Origin: Hahella sp. CCB-MM4
GTDB taxonomy: Bacteria; Pseudomonadota; Gammaproteobacteria; Pseudomonadales; Oleiphilaceae
Length of the DNA stretch: 64,000 nt
Assembly: GCF_002260525.1 (NCBI RefSeq)
Contig: NZ_MRYI01000006.1
Span: 124,001 to 188,000, forward strand
Reading direction: 5' to 3'
Made by a program: the position numbers and the translations under genes. Every line of letters begins with the position of its first letter. Position 1 is the first letter of the stretch. Below, piece after piece: positions 56,452 to 64,000 of the stretch. The notes below the pieces were generated by a model, which ran no database searches, had not been told where the DNA came from, and was given only the letters and a program-made list of their open reading frames with translations.

Positions 56452-58599
56452 ATGGGGGCCTCTATATTTCAGGCAGGAATCTATACACAGGATTCCCGCT
56501 CGATTCGTATCGACACGCCGCTAGGGAAAGATGCTTTACTGCTGCGCCATTTCAGTGGGCAGGAAGGATATTCACAACTATTCCACTACGAAGTTGATTT
56601 ATTATCACCTAAGGGTGATATCAAGCCCGAGGATATTGTCGGTGAATATGTCAATGTGACAGTGGAAGCAACCACTGAGTCACCACGTTTGTTCAGCGGT
56701 TATATTAACTACTTTGAATATACCGGTTTGGAAAAACGCGGACTCTATGGGTACAAGGCAACACTGGTGCCATGGCTATGGTTTCTGAGCAAAAGGACCA
56801 ACTGCCGCGTATTCCAGAACCAGACCGTCCCTCAGATTCTGACTGCCGTTTTCGACGAGCTGGGTTTCACAGATTACAATTTCAGCGGCTTGAGCAGCAA
56901 GCACCCGCCACTGGAATACTGTGTGCAGTACAGAGAGTCAGACCTGGACTTTGTGCTTCGATTGCTGGAACAGGAAGGTATTTATTTTCATTTTGAGCAG
57001 GCAGATGACAAACATACGCTGATGTTGTCAGACGACAAGTCCTCTTATGCCCCGCTGGCGCCCAATACCATCCTGCACAGCTCAGGAACTCGGGAGGGTC
57101 GCCATATTCTTCAGTGGCGACACAGCTTTCAGTATTACTCCGGAAAATGGAGCCTGAACGACTTCAACTTTGAAAAGTTCGGTCAGTCATTGGAGTCCGG
57201 GCTCCCTTCGGTGAGGTCTTTCAAGAATAATCAAAACTACGAGAGGTACGATTATCCGGGCTCATATGAAAGCATTGAGCGTGGCCGGGAATTGACCAAA
57301 CTTCGTATGGAGCAGGAGGAAAGTGGGTTTGCCAAAGCCGGTGGCAAGAGCAATGTCACAACCTTCGGCATTGGACGTAAATTCACTCTGCTCTCAGATG
57401 AATGTGCCGCAGACAGCAAGAAAAAGTTCGTGATCACCGGCTTGTATCATCAGGCATCCGAAAGCAGCTACCTCGACAACGGGGAAGACGAGAACAAGGA
57501 CGATGACCTATATTTCAACCAGTTTGAATGCATCCCCGAGGACGTCAATTTTCGCGCTCCACTACACACTCCCAAACCAAGAATAGATGGCGTCCAGACC
57601 GCCATTGTCTGCGGCAAGCTGGGGGATGAGATATACACCGATGAGTATGGTCGAATTAAGATCCAGTTCCACTGGGACCGTTACGGTGAAAAGGATGAGA
57701 ACAGTTCCTGCTGGGTACGTGTTGCTACAACATCGGCAGGAAAGAAATGGGGATCAGTCAGCTTACCCCGTGTAGGCCAGGAAGTTGTCGTGACCTTTCT
57801 GGAAGGCGACCCGGATCGTCCCTTGGTCATTGGCAGTGTCTACAACATATCCAATATGCCGCCGTTTTCACTTCCGGGAGACAAAACGAAGTCGGGTTAT
57901 AAGTCCCGGTCCAGCAAGAGTGGTCAGGCTTCCAACTACAACGAAATCGTCTTTGATGACAAAAAGGGTGAAGAGTCCCTCAGTATTCATGCCGAGAAAG
58001 ACTTCAATATGAATGTGAAGAATAATCTCGGCGCGAGCACTAAAGGTAATGCATCAACAAGTGTGGTGGGTAATTCCTCCGATTCTGTCGATGGGAACAG
58101 CTCGCTGACGGTTGGCGGGGACCATTCTGTCAGTGTCACCGGCAAACAGAACATTACCGTGTCCGGTACCCAGACCCAGGCTGTTACCGGGAAACAAACC
58201 CTGAATGTCAGCGCTGATCAGGAAGAATCAATCTCCGGAAATATCACCCAGAGTGCGACTAACCATACTGTCAGTCTTTCTGCTGACCACACTCTGAATG
58301 CCACCAATCAGAAGATCTCCCTGGGCTCTGCACAGGAGGTATCGGCATCAAGTCAGAAATTCACTATAAGTGGGTTGCAGAACGTCCAGGCCGATGCCCA
58401 GACAGTGAACGTTACTGGTAAAACCTCCACAACCGCTACAGATATTGCATTATCCGCTGGAAGTAAAATTTCTCTTGCTGTTGGCGGCACCAGCATTCAG
58501 ATCGACGGCGGAGGGGTCACCATTACTCTCGGTGCCAGCTCAGTAAAAGTTGATGCTACCGGAGTCTCAGTATCAGGCCCCATGATCAAACTGAATTGA
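56452..58599 (+). CDS. vgrG: T6SS tip protein VgrG (TssI)
   Basis: A 715-residue VgrG. The N-terminal half is the phage gp27-like hub (LLLRHFSGQEGYSQLFHYEV, then VQYRESDLDFVLRLLEQEG). The gp5-like OB domain follows (DEYGRIKIQFHWDRYGEK, then VSLPRVGQEVVVTFLEGDPD). The C-terminal part is the repeat-rich beta-helix (GNSSLTVGGDHSVSVTGKQ and similar units), with no enzyme domain at the end, so it is a structural tip and not an evolved VgrG. GGAG lies eight bases before the ATG. The next two genes are its likely adaptor and PAAR-RHS cargo. Confidence 0.95.
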   Translation: MGASIFQAGIYTQDSRSIRIDTPLGKDALLLRHFSGQEGYSQLFHYEVDLLSPKGDIKPEDIVGEYVNVTVEATTESPRLFSGYINYFEYTGLEKRGLYGYKATLVPWLWFLSKRTNCRVFQNQTVPQILTAVFDELGFTDYNFSGLSSKHPPLEYCVQYRESDLDFVLRLLEQEGIYFHFEQADDKHTLMLSDDKSSYAPLAPNTILHSSGTREGRHILQWRHSFQYYSGKWSLNDFNFEKFGQSLESGLPSVRSFKNNQNYERYDYPGSYESIERGRELTKLRMEQEESGFAKAGGKSNVTTFGIGRKFTLLSDECAADSKKKFVITGLYHQASESSYLDNGEDENKDDDLYFNQFECIPEDVNFRAPLHTPKPRIDGVQTAIVCGKLGDEIYTDEYGRIKIQFHWDRYGEKDENSSCWVRVATTSAGKKWGSVSLPRVGQEVVVTFLEGDPDRPLVIGSVYNISNMPPFSLPGDKTKSGYKSRSSKSGQASNYNEIVFDDKKGEESLSIHAEKDFNMNVKNNLGASTKGNASTSVVGNSSDSVDGNSSLTVGGDHSVSVTGKQNITVSGTQTQAVTGKQTLNVSADQEESISGNITQSATNHTVSLSADHTLNATNQKISLGSAQEVSASSQKFTISGLQNVQADAQTVNVTGKTSTTATDIALSAGSKISLAVGGTSIQIDGGGVTITLGASSVKVDATGVSVSGPMIKLN

Positions 58600-58616
58600 T
58601 TACAGGTCTTTAAAGC

Positions 58617-59948
58617 ATGTTACCTAAAAACCCTATCGAAAAAGAGCTGCAAAAGCTGGATGCACAGTGGGAAGAGTTCGTTGAAAGCGAGCTCCCCATA
58701 CTGCGTTGGAAGGTGTCTCCTGACGCCAACCAACTGGTGTATGCCTATATAAAACTCCGGGAGCAGTTTGAAGACTCCCCGGATGACTTTTTCATATCAC
58801 TACATTCCGACTTTTCTTCGCTTGAACAGTTTGGCTATGACCTGTCGATAGAACTGGACCGGGAGATTACAACAGGCATTGAAGCCAGTATGGAGGATGA
58901 GGAAAAAAATGAGACTGAGGACGAATCAAATCAGATGCTTCAGTGGGAAAAACCTGATCTCAATACAGCTCTTAGCGGACATGATGCCCTATTTAAATGC
59001 TGCAATGCCGTTTTAACCGCCTTTAATGACTACTTCACTAACCTGGTTATCGTCATCTGGCCACATCAGATCAGTAGCCTCGCCCAGTATCAGAAGTGGC
59101 TTGAACAAGCCTGCAAAATCCATCGCGATTACCCTGTTTGGGGGAACAATCTCAAATGGATCATTCTTGATAACGAGCAACAGCCGGGATTCAACCGGCT
59201 CGCCCAGGATTACCCCGAGCAGATACTCAGCCAGACACCACCTCTCAATCTGCAGGGAGCCATTAATCAAGTATTGGAAGAAGCCGATGACGGTTCGGAT
59301 GGGGCCGGATTCCGTCAATTTCTGGTCGATATGAACTATGCCGTCCAGAACAACGACTTGAATGAGCTGGAGAAAAAGTCAGAGGCCGCTCTTGGTATTG
59401 CGGAAAAAAATCAATGGAGTGACATGCAGGTTACCGTCCTCCTGCTGCGGGCCTCAGGCTACCTCAACGCCAAACGACTGGACAATGCACTTCAGGACTA
59501 TCAGGACGCACAGGCCGTTGCCGCTACCGGTGTAAAAAGCAACAAGCCAGGATGTGACAAGCTGCTGTTCCAGGCACATATCAGTGAAGGCAGCGCTCTT
59601 CTGGCAGACAAGCGATATGACGAAGCAGCAGAAGCCTTCAGGCAAAGCGCTGATATTGCGGAAGAACAGGGAGATGCCATGATGAGCATGGAAAGCCGGC
59701 GCTTACAAAGCTATTGCTTTGAGCAGCTGAAAAATAAAAACCGAGCCTGGGCAAGTGCATTACTCGGATTGAACGTCGCACGAACCATTCCTGCGGATCA
59801 GCGGCAATATTCCACTCTTCCTTACCTGGGAGAGGCACTGGTACGTGTCGCCCCCGACCGCGAAGAAAAGAGCCATGTGCATCAGGCCATGACAGATCTG
59901 TTAGGTGATGCCTGGCAGAAGCCTGCCCGCAAGCCGGTGAGTGCCTGA
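58617..59948 (+). CDS. TPR-like T6SS-associated protein, probable effector adaptor
   Basis: A 443-residue soluble protein between vgrG and the PAAR-RHS gene, ending two bases before the latter's start. The N-terminal 200 residues are acidic and without a known motif. Residues from about 240 to the end hold helical repeats that read like TPRs (LLRASGYLNAKRLDNALQDY, then HISEGSALLADKRYDEAAEAF). Its position is that of T6SS chaperones or adaptors which load an effector onto VgrG. It does not show the DUF4123 or EagR signatures I know. The adaptor role is inference from context. Confidence 0.65.
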   Translation: MLPKNPIEKELQKLDAQWEEFVESELPILRWKVSPDANQLVYAYIKLREQFEDSPDDFFISLHSDFSSLEQFGYDLSIELDREITTGIEASMEDEEKNETEDESNQMLQWEKPDLNTALSGHDALFKCCNAVLTAFNDYFTNLVIVIWPHQISSLAQYQKWLEQACKIHRDYPVWGNNLKWIILDNEQQPGFNRLAQDYPEQILSQTPPLNLQGAINQVLEEADDGSDGAGFRQFLVDMNYAVQNNDLNELEKKSEAALGIAEKNQWSDMQVTVLLLRASGYLNAKRLDNALQDYQDAQAVAATGVKSNKPGCDKLLFQAHISEGSALLADKRYDEAAEAFRQSADIAEEQGDAMMSMESRRLQSYCFEQLKNKNRAWASALLGLNVARTIPADQRQYSTLPYLGEALVRVAPDREEKSHVHQAMTDLLGDAWQKPARKPVSA

Positions 59949-59949
59949 T

Positions 59950-62900
59950 ATGTTGGCGGCAAAGCATTTTGACCCGGTACTCGGGATAGATATACATCTG
60001 GTTATCCCGCCAACAGGTACTCCCCTGCCCATTCCCCATCCACACATTGGTATCGTATTCGATGTCATGGATTACCTGCCTATTTTTGGCGGCACCATCA
60101 AGGTAAACGGTGTCCCCAGGGCCACTGCGGGCACAGCTGGGAAGCCCATTCCTCATATTCCCATGGGCGGTCCGTTTTCAATGCCTCCGGGAAATGAGGA
60201 TGAAATATTCATGGGCAGTACCACGGTGGTGGCCGATGGCGCCCCCTTCACCTTCACCGCCCTTCCGGTCTTGAGTTGCCAAAGTGTGGGAATGATGGCA
60301 CCGATTCGGGCCAAGAAGCCGAAAAAATCGTACGGCATGGTACTCCCCACTACGACGGTACTCCCCATCCCGGTAGGCAATCCAGTGATGGTCGGCGGAC
60401 CGCCCACCGTCGACGTGATGGGCATGGCCATGACAGCCGGAATGGCCGGCCTCGGTGCAGCGTTCAAGAAAATGCGCAAGATGCAGAAAGGCAGCAAGCG
60501 CGTGAAGAAGGTCTCCGATGCCATTCATAAGAAAGCAGACAAGATGATGGATAAGATGGGAGTACCGCCCAGCGCCCGTCACAAAGTCCATAAATCCGTC
60601 TGTGCGGTGACCGGTCACCCGGTGGATGTTGCATCGGGCAAAGTATTCACCGACTGGATTGATTTCGAACTTCCCGGCCCGATTCCGCTTTCCTGGGAGC
60701 GTACCTGGTACAGTACATCCACTTACCAGGGACCACTTGGACACGGTTGGCACCATAATTACGATTGGAGGATGGCCGAGGAAGGCCGCACTATCGCTGT
60801 CATCATGCCAGACGGCCGTGGTATCGCGTTTCCGGTTTTAAATGAAGGCGAAGAAAGCTTTGACCGACGGGAGCGGATGACCCTTTTTAAGGACAGCCGG
60901 GGGTATGGATTAAGGCAAATTAACGGCAATTTGCTCCGGTTTACCGAGGATAAAAATCTCCCTACGGCATATGACGCTGAAACAAACCAGGGAACAAGGA
61001 TATACAAGCTCGCAGCCATTACCGATTCTACCGGTGAGGCCAGAATTTCCTTTTATTACAACTTATCAGGCCATCTGGACCAGATCATTGACAGCGGCGG
61101 CCGACATATTCAACTGGAAAATGACACAGAAGGTAGAGTTCGAAAAATTTACCTTCCTCACCCAGATCCGGATAAAGGTAATGAATACTATTGTGCAGTT
61201 AAATACGATTACCGTGAGGACGACCTTATATCCATGCAAGATGCCATGGGTAGCACCATGGCATACAAATACAAAAATCACTTGCTCTACCAGGAAACCA
61301 ACTTCAACGGACTGAATTTCTATTTCAAATATGACGATATAAATCACCATGCCCGCTGCATACATACTTGGGGGGACGATGGCATTTATAACCGCCGACT
61401 CACATATAACGTTGAGGAAAATATTACTGTTGTCGAGGATTCCCTTGGCCATCAGACCACCTACTACCACAACGGTGTTTTGCCTTATAAAGTGATTAAC
61501 GCATTAAAAGCTGAAGTATTAATCAAATACAATCAATACTTCCAGATTGAATGTGAGACGGATGCAGAGGGTTATCAAACCCGCATCGAATATGACAATC
61601 GCGGTAACACCACAAAAGTTGTAAATCCAGACGGCACAAAATTAGAGATTGAATATAACCAGGAGGATGCCCCTGTACGAACAAAAGACGCCATGGGGCA
61701 CGTCTGGCTTTGGCAATACGATAAATGCCGGCGGCTATTGTCGAAAATGGACCCCCTTGATAGAACCACCAGTTTCACCTACAGCGGCTTCAAAGTTACT
61801 TCCCTTAAAGATCCGACAGGAAAAACAACTTTATTGTCCTACGACTCTGACAATAACCCTGAACGAATTACTGCTCCAGACGGTACAACCCAACAGTGGA
61901 AGTTTGACAAACACGGCCGTGTTATTTTGGATCTCGACGCGAAAGGAAATCAACGCCGACTTCAGTATGATCTCCTTGGTAGAGTAATTCAGATTACTGA
62001 GCCGGATAATACGATCAAAACCTACGAATATGATCCCGAAGGTAACGTCACCAAGGCGACAGATAACCAGCGTACCATCACTTTCAAATATCAGGGAATG
62101 GGTAGGATGGTTTCTCGCACTCAAGCAGGTACAACGGTTAATTTTGAATACAACAAAGAAGAACAGCTCACTGGAATCATTAACGAATACGGCTATGTCT
62201 ATAAATTCGAACTGGACCCCACAGGTGAAATTCTAGCTGAGTCAGGGTTCGACGGCCTTCTTCGACATTATCAGCGTGATAAGTGTGGTTTTATCAAAAG
62301 ACAGCAACGACCTGGCAATCGATTCTCTAACTTTGATTACGACGCTATGGGGCGTATTACCCGGATTTCACACAGTGACGGTAGTGAGCAACAGTATCAT
62401 TATCGTCCCGATGGTGCCTTGATAAAGGCTATTAACAACAGTGCCATAATTGAGTTCGAACGCGATGCATTGGGCCAAATAATCAGAGAAAAGTGCAATA
62501 ACCAGTGGGTTTCCTCAGAATATGATCCAAATGGAATGCGGATCCATATGCATTCATCTCTTGGTGCCGAGCAATTTATTCAGCGTGATGTAATGGGAGG
62601 CGTTATCGGTGTCAAATCTGGGGATCAACAACTTGAAACTTTGTTTACACGCGACGAACTTGGACAGGAGCTAGAGCGACACTTACCTGGAGGCATTAAA
62701 AACCGCTGGACAAGAGACAAAGTTGGGCGTCCTATCAGCCAACATTTATACATAGGAGACACACTACACGCCACCAACCAATATTTCTGGAGCGAAAACA
62801 ATCGTATAGAAAAAGTATACGATTCTCTGCACGGAGTAACCATTTACAATTATGATTCCTTAGGTACCTTGGTTTCAGCACGGTATGGCAATGGGGTATC

Positions 62901-64000
62901 TGATCTCCGTGTGCCAGATTCCATTGGCAGTCTTTTTCAAACCTATAGTTTTCATGATCGAGAATATGGCCCTGCAGGCCAGTTACTATCCATTAAAAAA
63001 CACAACGGTGTAGTGCACTTTGACTATGATGTTGAAGGAAATCTAATAACAAAAACAGAACCTGGTCAAAAGATCTGGCAATATGACTGGAGTGACTCCG
63101 GTGTTCTCAAAAAAGTTACTCGTCCTGACGGCCTTGAAGTTCTGTTCGAATACGATGCCTTTGGAAGGCGGCTGAAAAAGACCTTTAATGGGTTAATAAC
63201 CCAGTGGATATGGGACGGTAACAACCCACTGCATGAATGGGTTAAATCAGAAGAAGGGAGCACAGCTCCTCCTTCGTCCGGCATATCCCGTCCGGCAGAT
63301 ATATATTTTGATGATGAACATTCAATACCCCAAATAACGCCACATAGAACCTCTTCATTAAACGAATCGGAAGCTATAGAACACCCCATCACCTGGTATT
63401 TTGAGCCAGAGACCTTTAGGCCTCTAGCTAAACAAGTTGGTGACAGTTACTTTTCAATCATACCCGACCATCAAGGTACACCAACGGCCATGTTTAGCCA
63501 GACCGGAGAAAAAGTTTGGTCAGCAAGTATCAGTGTCTGGGGAAAACTTCGGAATATCGTAGGTAACAGATTCGCCTGCCCATTTCGCTGGCAAGGACAA
63601 TATGAAGACAAAGAAACCGGACTGTACTATAACCGATATCGATACTATGACCCCGATGCTGGTCAATATATACGACAAGACCCGCTCGGCCTGAGAGGAG
63701 GCCTGAACGCACACTCTTATGTCAAGGATCCAATATCAGAGGTTGATCCATTTGGTTTGAGTGCCAATCTTTTTGATCTGAAAATTGGCCAAATTCACCC
63801 ACAAACCCAAAATGAAATCCTTGCAGTAGTCGAGGAAGGAAGTAAGGCAGACTTTATTGTAGAAGGAACCAAACCTTCCCAAAAAGGTAGATTGGTTAAA
63901 AAAATGTACTACGAAAACCCCGGCCATCATGATGTGAATGGAGGGAGAGAACGTTATAACCCAAATAAGAGCGTGCTACCTGAAAATCATATAGAGCTTT
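59950..64000 (+). CDS. PAAR-RHS T6SS effector, 3' end beyond window
   Basis: The frame is open for 1350 codons to the window end. In order: PAAR-like domain (about residues 1-125), a short hydrophobic linker, a DUF6531 domain (VCAVTGHPVDVASGKVF), many RHS/YD repeats (such as YDPEGNVTKATDN and YDALGRI-like units), and the RHS core end YYNRYRYYDPDAGQYIRQDP with DPFGL at residues 1266-1270, the site where RHS shells are cut. The tail after it (from SANLFDLKIG) is the toxin tip; only 80 residues are seen, with YENPGHHDVNGGRERYNP, which I cannot assign. The sequence after about 61.3 kb is visibly richer in A+T. The immunity gene lies outside. Confidence 0.93.
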   Translation, partial: MLAAKHFDPVLGIDIHLVIPPTGTPLPIPHPHIGIVFDVMDYLPIFGGTIKVNGVPRATAGTAGKPIPHIPMGGPFSMPPGNEDEIFMGSTTVVADGAPFTFTALPVLSCQSVGMMAPIRAKKPKKSYGMVLPTTTVLPIPVGNPVMVGGPPTVDVMGMAMTAGMAGLGAAFKKMRKMQKGSKRVKKVSDAIHKKADKMMDKMGVPPSARHKVHKSVCAVTGHPVDVASGKVFTDWIDFELPGPIPLSWERTWYSTSTYQGPLGHGWHHNYDWRMAEEGRTIAVIMPDGRGIAFPVLNEGEESFDRRERMTLFKDSRGYGLRQINGNLLRFTEDKNLPTAYDAETNQGTRIYKLAAITDSTGEARISFYYNLSGHLDQIIDSGGRHIQLENDTEGRVRKIYLPHPDPDKGNEYYCAVKYDYREDDLISMQDAMGSTMAYKYKNHLLYQETNFNGLNFYFKYDDINHHARCIHTWGDDGIYNRRLTYNVEENITVVEDSLGHQTTYYHNGVLPYKVINALKAEVLIKYNQYFQIECETDAEGYQTRIEYDNRGNTTKVVNPDGTKLEIEYNQEDAPVRTKDAMGHVWLWQYDKCRRLLSKMDPLDRTTSFTYSGFKVTSLKDPTGKTTLLSYDSDNNPERITAPDGTTQQWKFDKHGRVILDLDAKGNQRRLQYDLLGRVIQITEPDNTIKTYEYDPEGNVTKATDNQRTITFKYQGMGRMVSRTQAGTTVNFEYNKEEQLTGIINEYGYVYKFELDPTGEILAESGFDGLLRHYQRDKCGFIKRQQRPGNRFSNFDYDAMGRITRISHSDGSEQQYHYRPDGALIKAINNSAIIEFERDALGQIIREKCNNQWVSSEYDPNGMRIHMHSSLGAEQFIQRDVMGGVIGVKSGDQQLETLFTRDELGQELERHLPGGIKNRWTRDKVGRPISQHLYIGDTLHATNQYFWSENNRIEKVYDSLHGVTIYNYDSLGTLVSARYGNGVSDLRVPDSIGSLFQTYSFHDREYGPAGQLLSIKKHNGVVHFDYDVEGNLITKTEPGQKIWQYDWSDSGVLKKVTRPDGLEVLFEYDAFGRRLKKTFNGLITQWIWDGNNPLHEWVKSEEGSTAPPSSGISRPADIYFDDEHSIPQITPHRTSSLNESEAIEHPITWYFEPETFRPLAKQVGDSYFSIIPDHQGTPTAMFSQTGEKVWSASISVWGKLRNIVGNRFACPFRWQGQYEDKETGLYYNRYRYYDPDAGQYIRQDPLGLRGGLNAHSYVKDPISEVDPFGLSANLFDLKIGQIHPQTQNEILAVVEEGSKADFIVEGTKPSQKGRLVKKMYYENPGHHDVNGGRERYNPNKSVLPENHIEL

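Noticed and set aside
1-64000. CRISPR arrays, tRNA and rRNA genes
   Set aside because: No regularly spaced direct repeats of CRISPR size and no tRNA- or rRNA-like sequences were seen by eye; the tandem repeats found have no spacers.

Overview
The window looks like chromosomal DNA of a Gram-negative, free-living, probably marine gammaproteobacterium. This rests on gene content only: lipoproteins with clear lipoboxes, a type VI secretion VgrG/PAAR-RHS locus, PilZ and GGDEF proteins, a PEP-CTERM protein, a DUF3103-like protein and a DUF5062-like protein. No rRNA, tRNA or CRISPR array was seen, so the genus cannot be fixed from here.

Layout. 0-6.8 kb: end of a potassium channel, a LonB-like protease, a DRR-repeat protein, a PilZ-like protein, the molybdenum cofactor genes mobA and moaE, a SirB2 protein and two small proteins. 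6.9-11.3 kb: glycogen genes glgP and glgC with a PilZ protein. 11.6-23.0 kb: a compact minus-strand operon, hoxF-hoxU-hoxY-hoxH-hoxW-hypA-hypB-hypF-hypC-hypD-hypE, which encodes a cytoplasmic NAD-linked [NiFe] hydrogenase with its maturation set (HypA-F and the HoxW protease). 23.2-26.3 kb: an orphan sugar-type ABC ATPase and a CsgG/DUF4810/DUF799 lipoprotein triad. 26.4-29.0 kb: two diguanylate cyclases. 29.2-34.7 kb: an A+T-richer accessory stretch with a lipoprotein, a Cys-pair protein, a PEP-CTERM protein, orphans, a three-gene GNAT mini-operon and an IS481-family element.

34.8-43.4 kb: a 1025-residue six-haem lipoprotein, a GNAT enzyme, and two tandem paralogous surface or secreted proteins of about 710 residues with DUF11-type repeats. 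43.6-49.7 kb: ten small to medium minus-strand genes (GNATs, hydrolase, DinB, GFA, truncated haemoglobin, lipoprotein, DUF3103-like). 49.9-56.1 kb: a Kazal-like lipoprotein, a VWA lipoprotein paired with a coiled-coil membrane protein, and a divergent response regulator and atypical histidine kinase. 56.4-64.0 kb: VgrG, a TPR-like protein and a PAAR-RHS effector whose toxin tip runs off the window.

How the parts may work together. The hox/hyp operon makes hydrogenase and all its maturation factors from one transcript; glycogen synthesis and breakdown lie next to it. Two GGDEF enzymes and two PilZ proteins suggest c-di-GMP control. The VWA/membrane pair and the divergent two-component system next to the T6SS effector genes form the least explained module. 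A separate sequence-level feature runs through the window: short tandem duplications of 12-25 bp sit at many gene junctions, often touching a stop codon or ribosome binding site.
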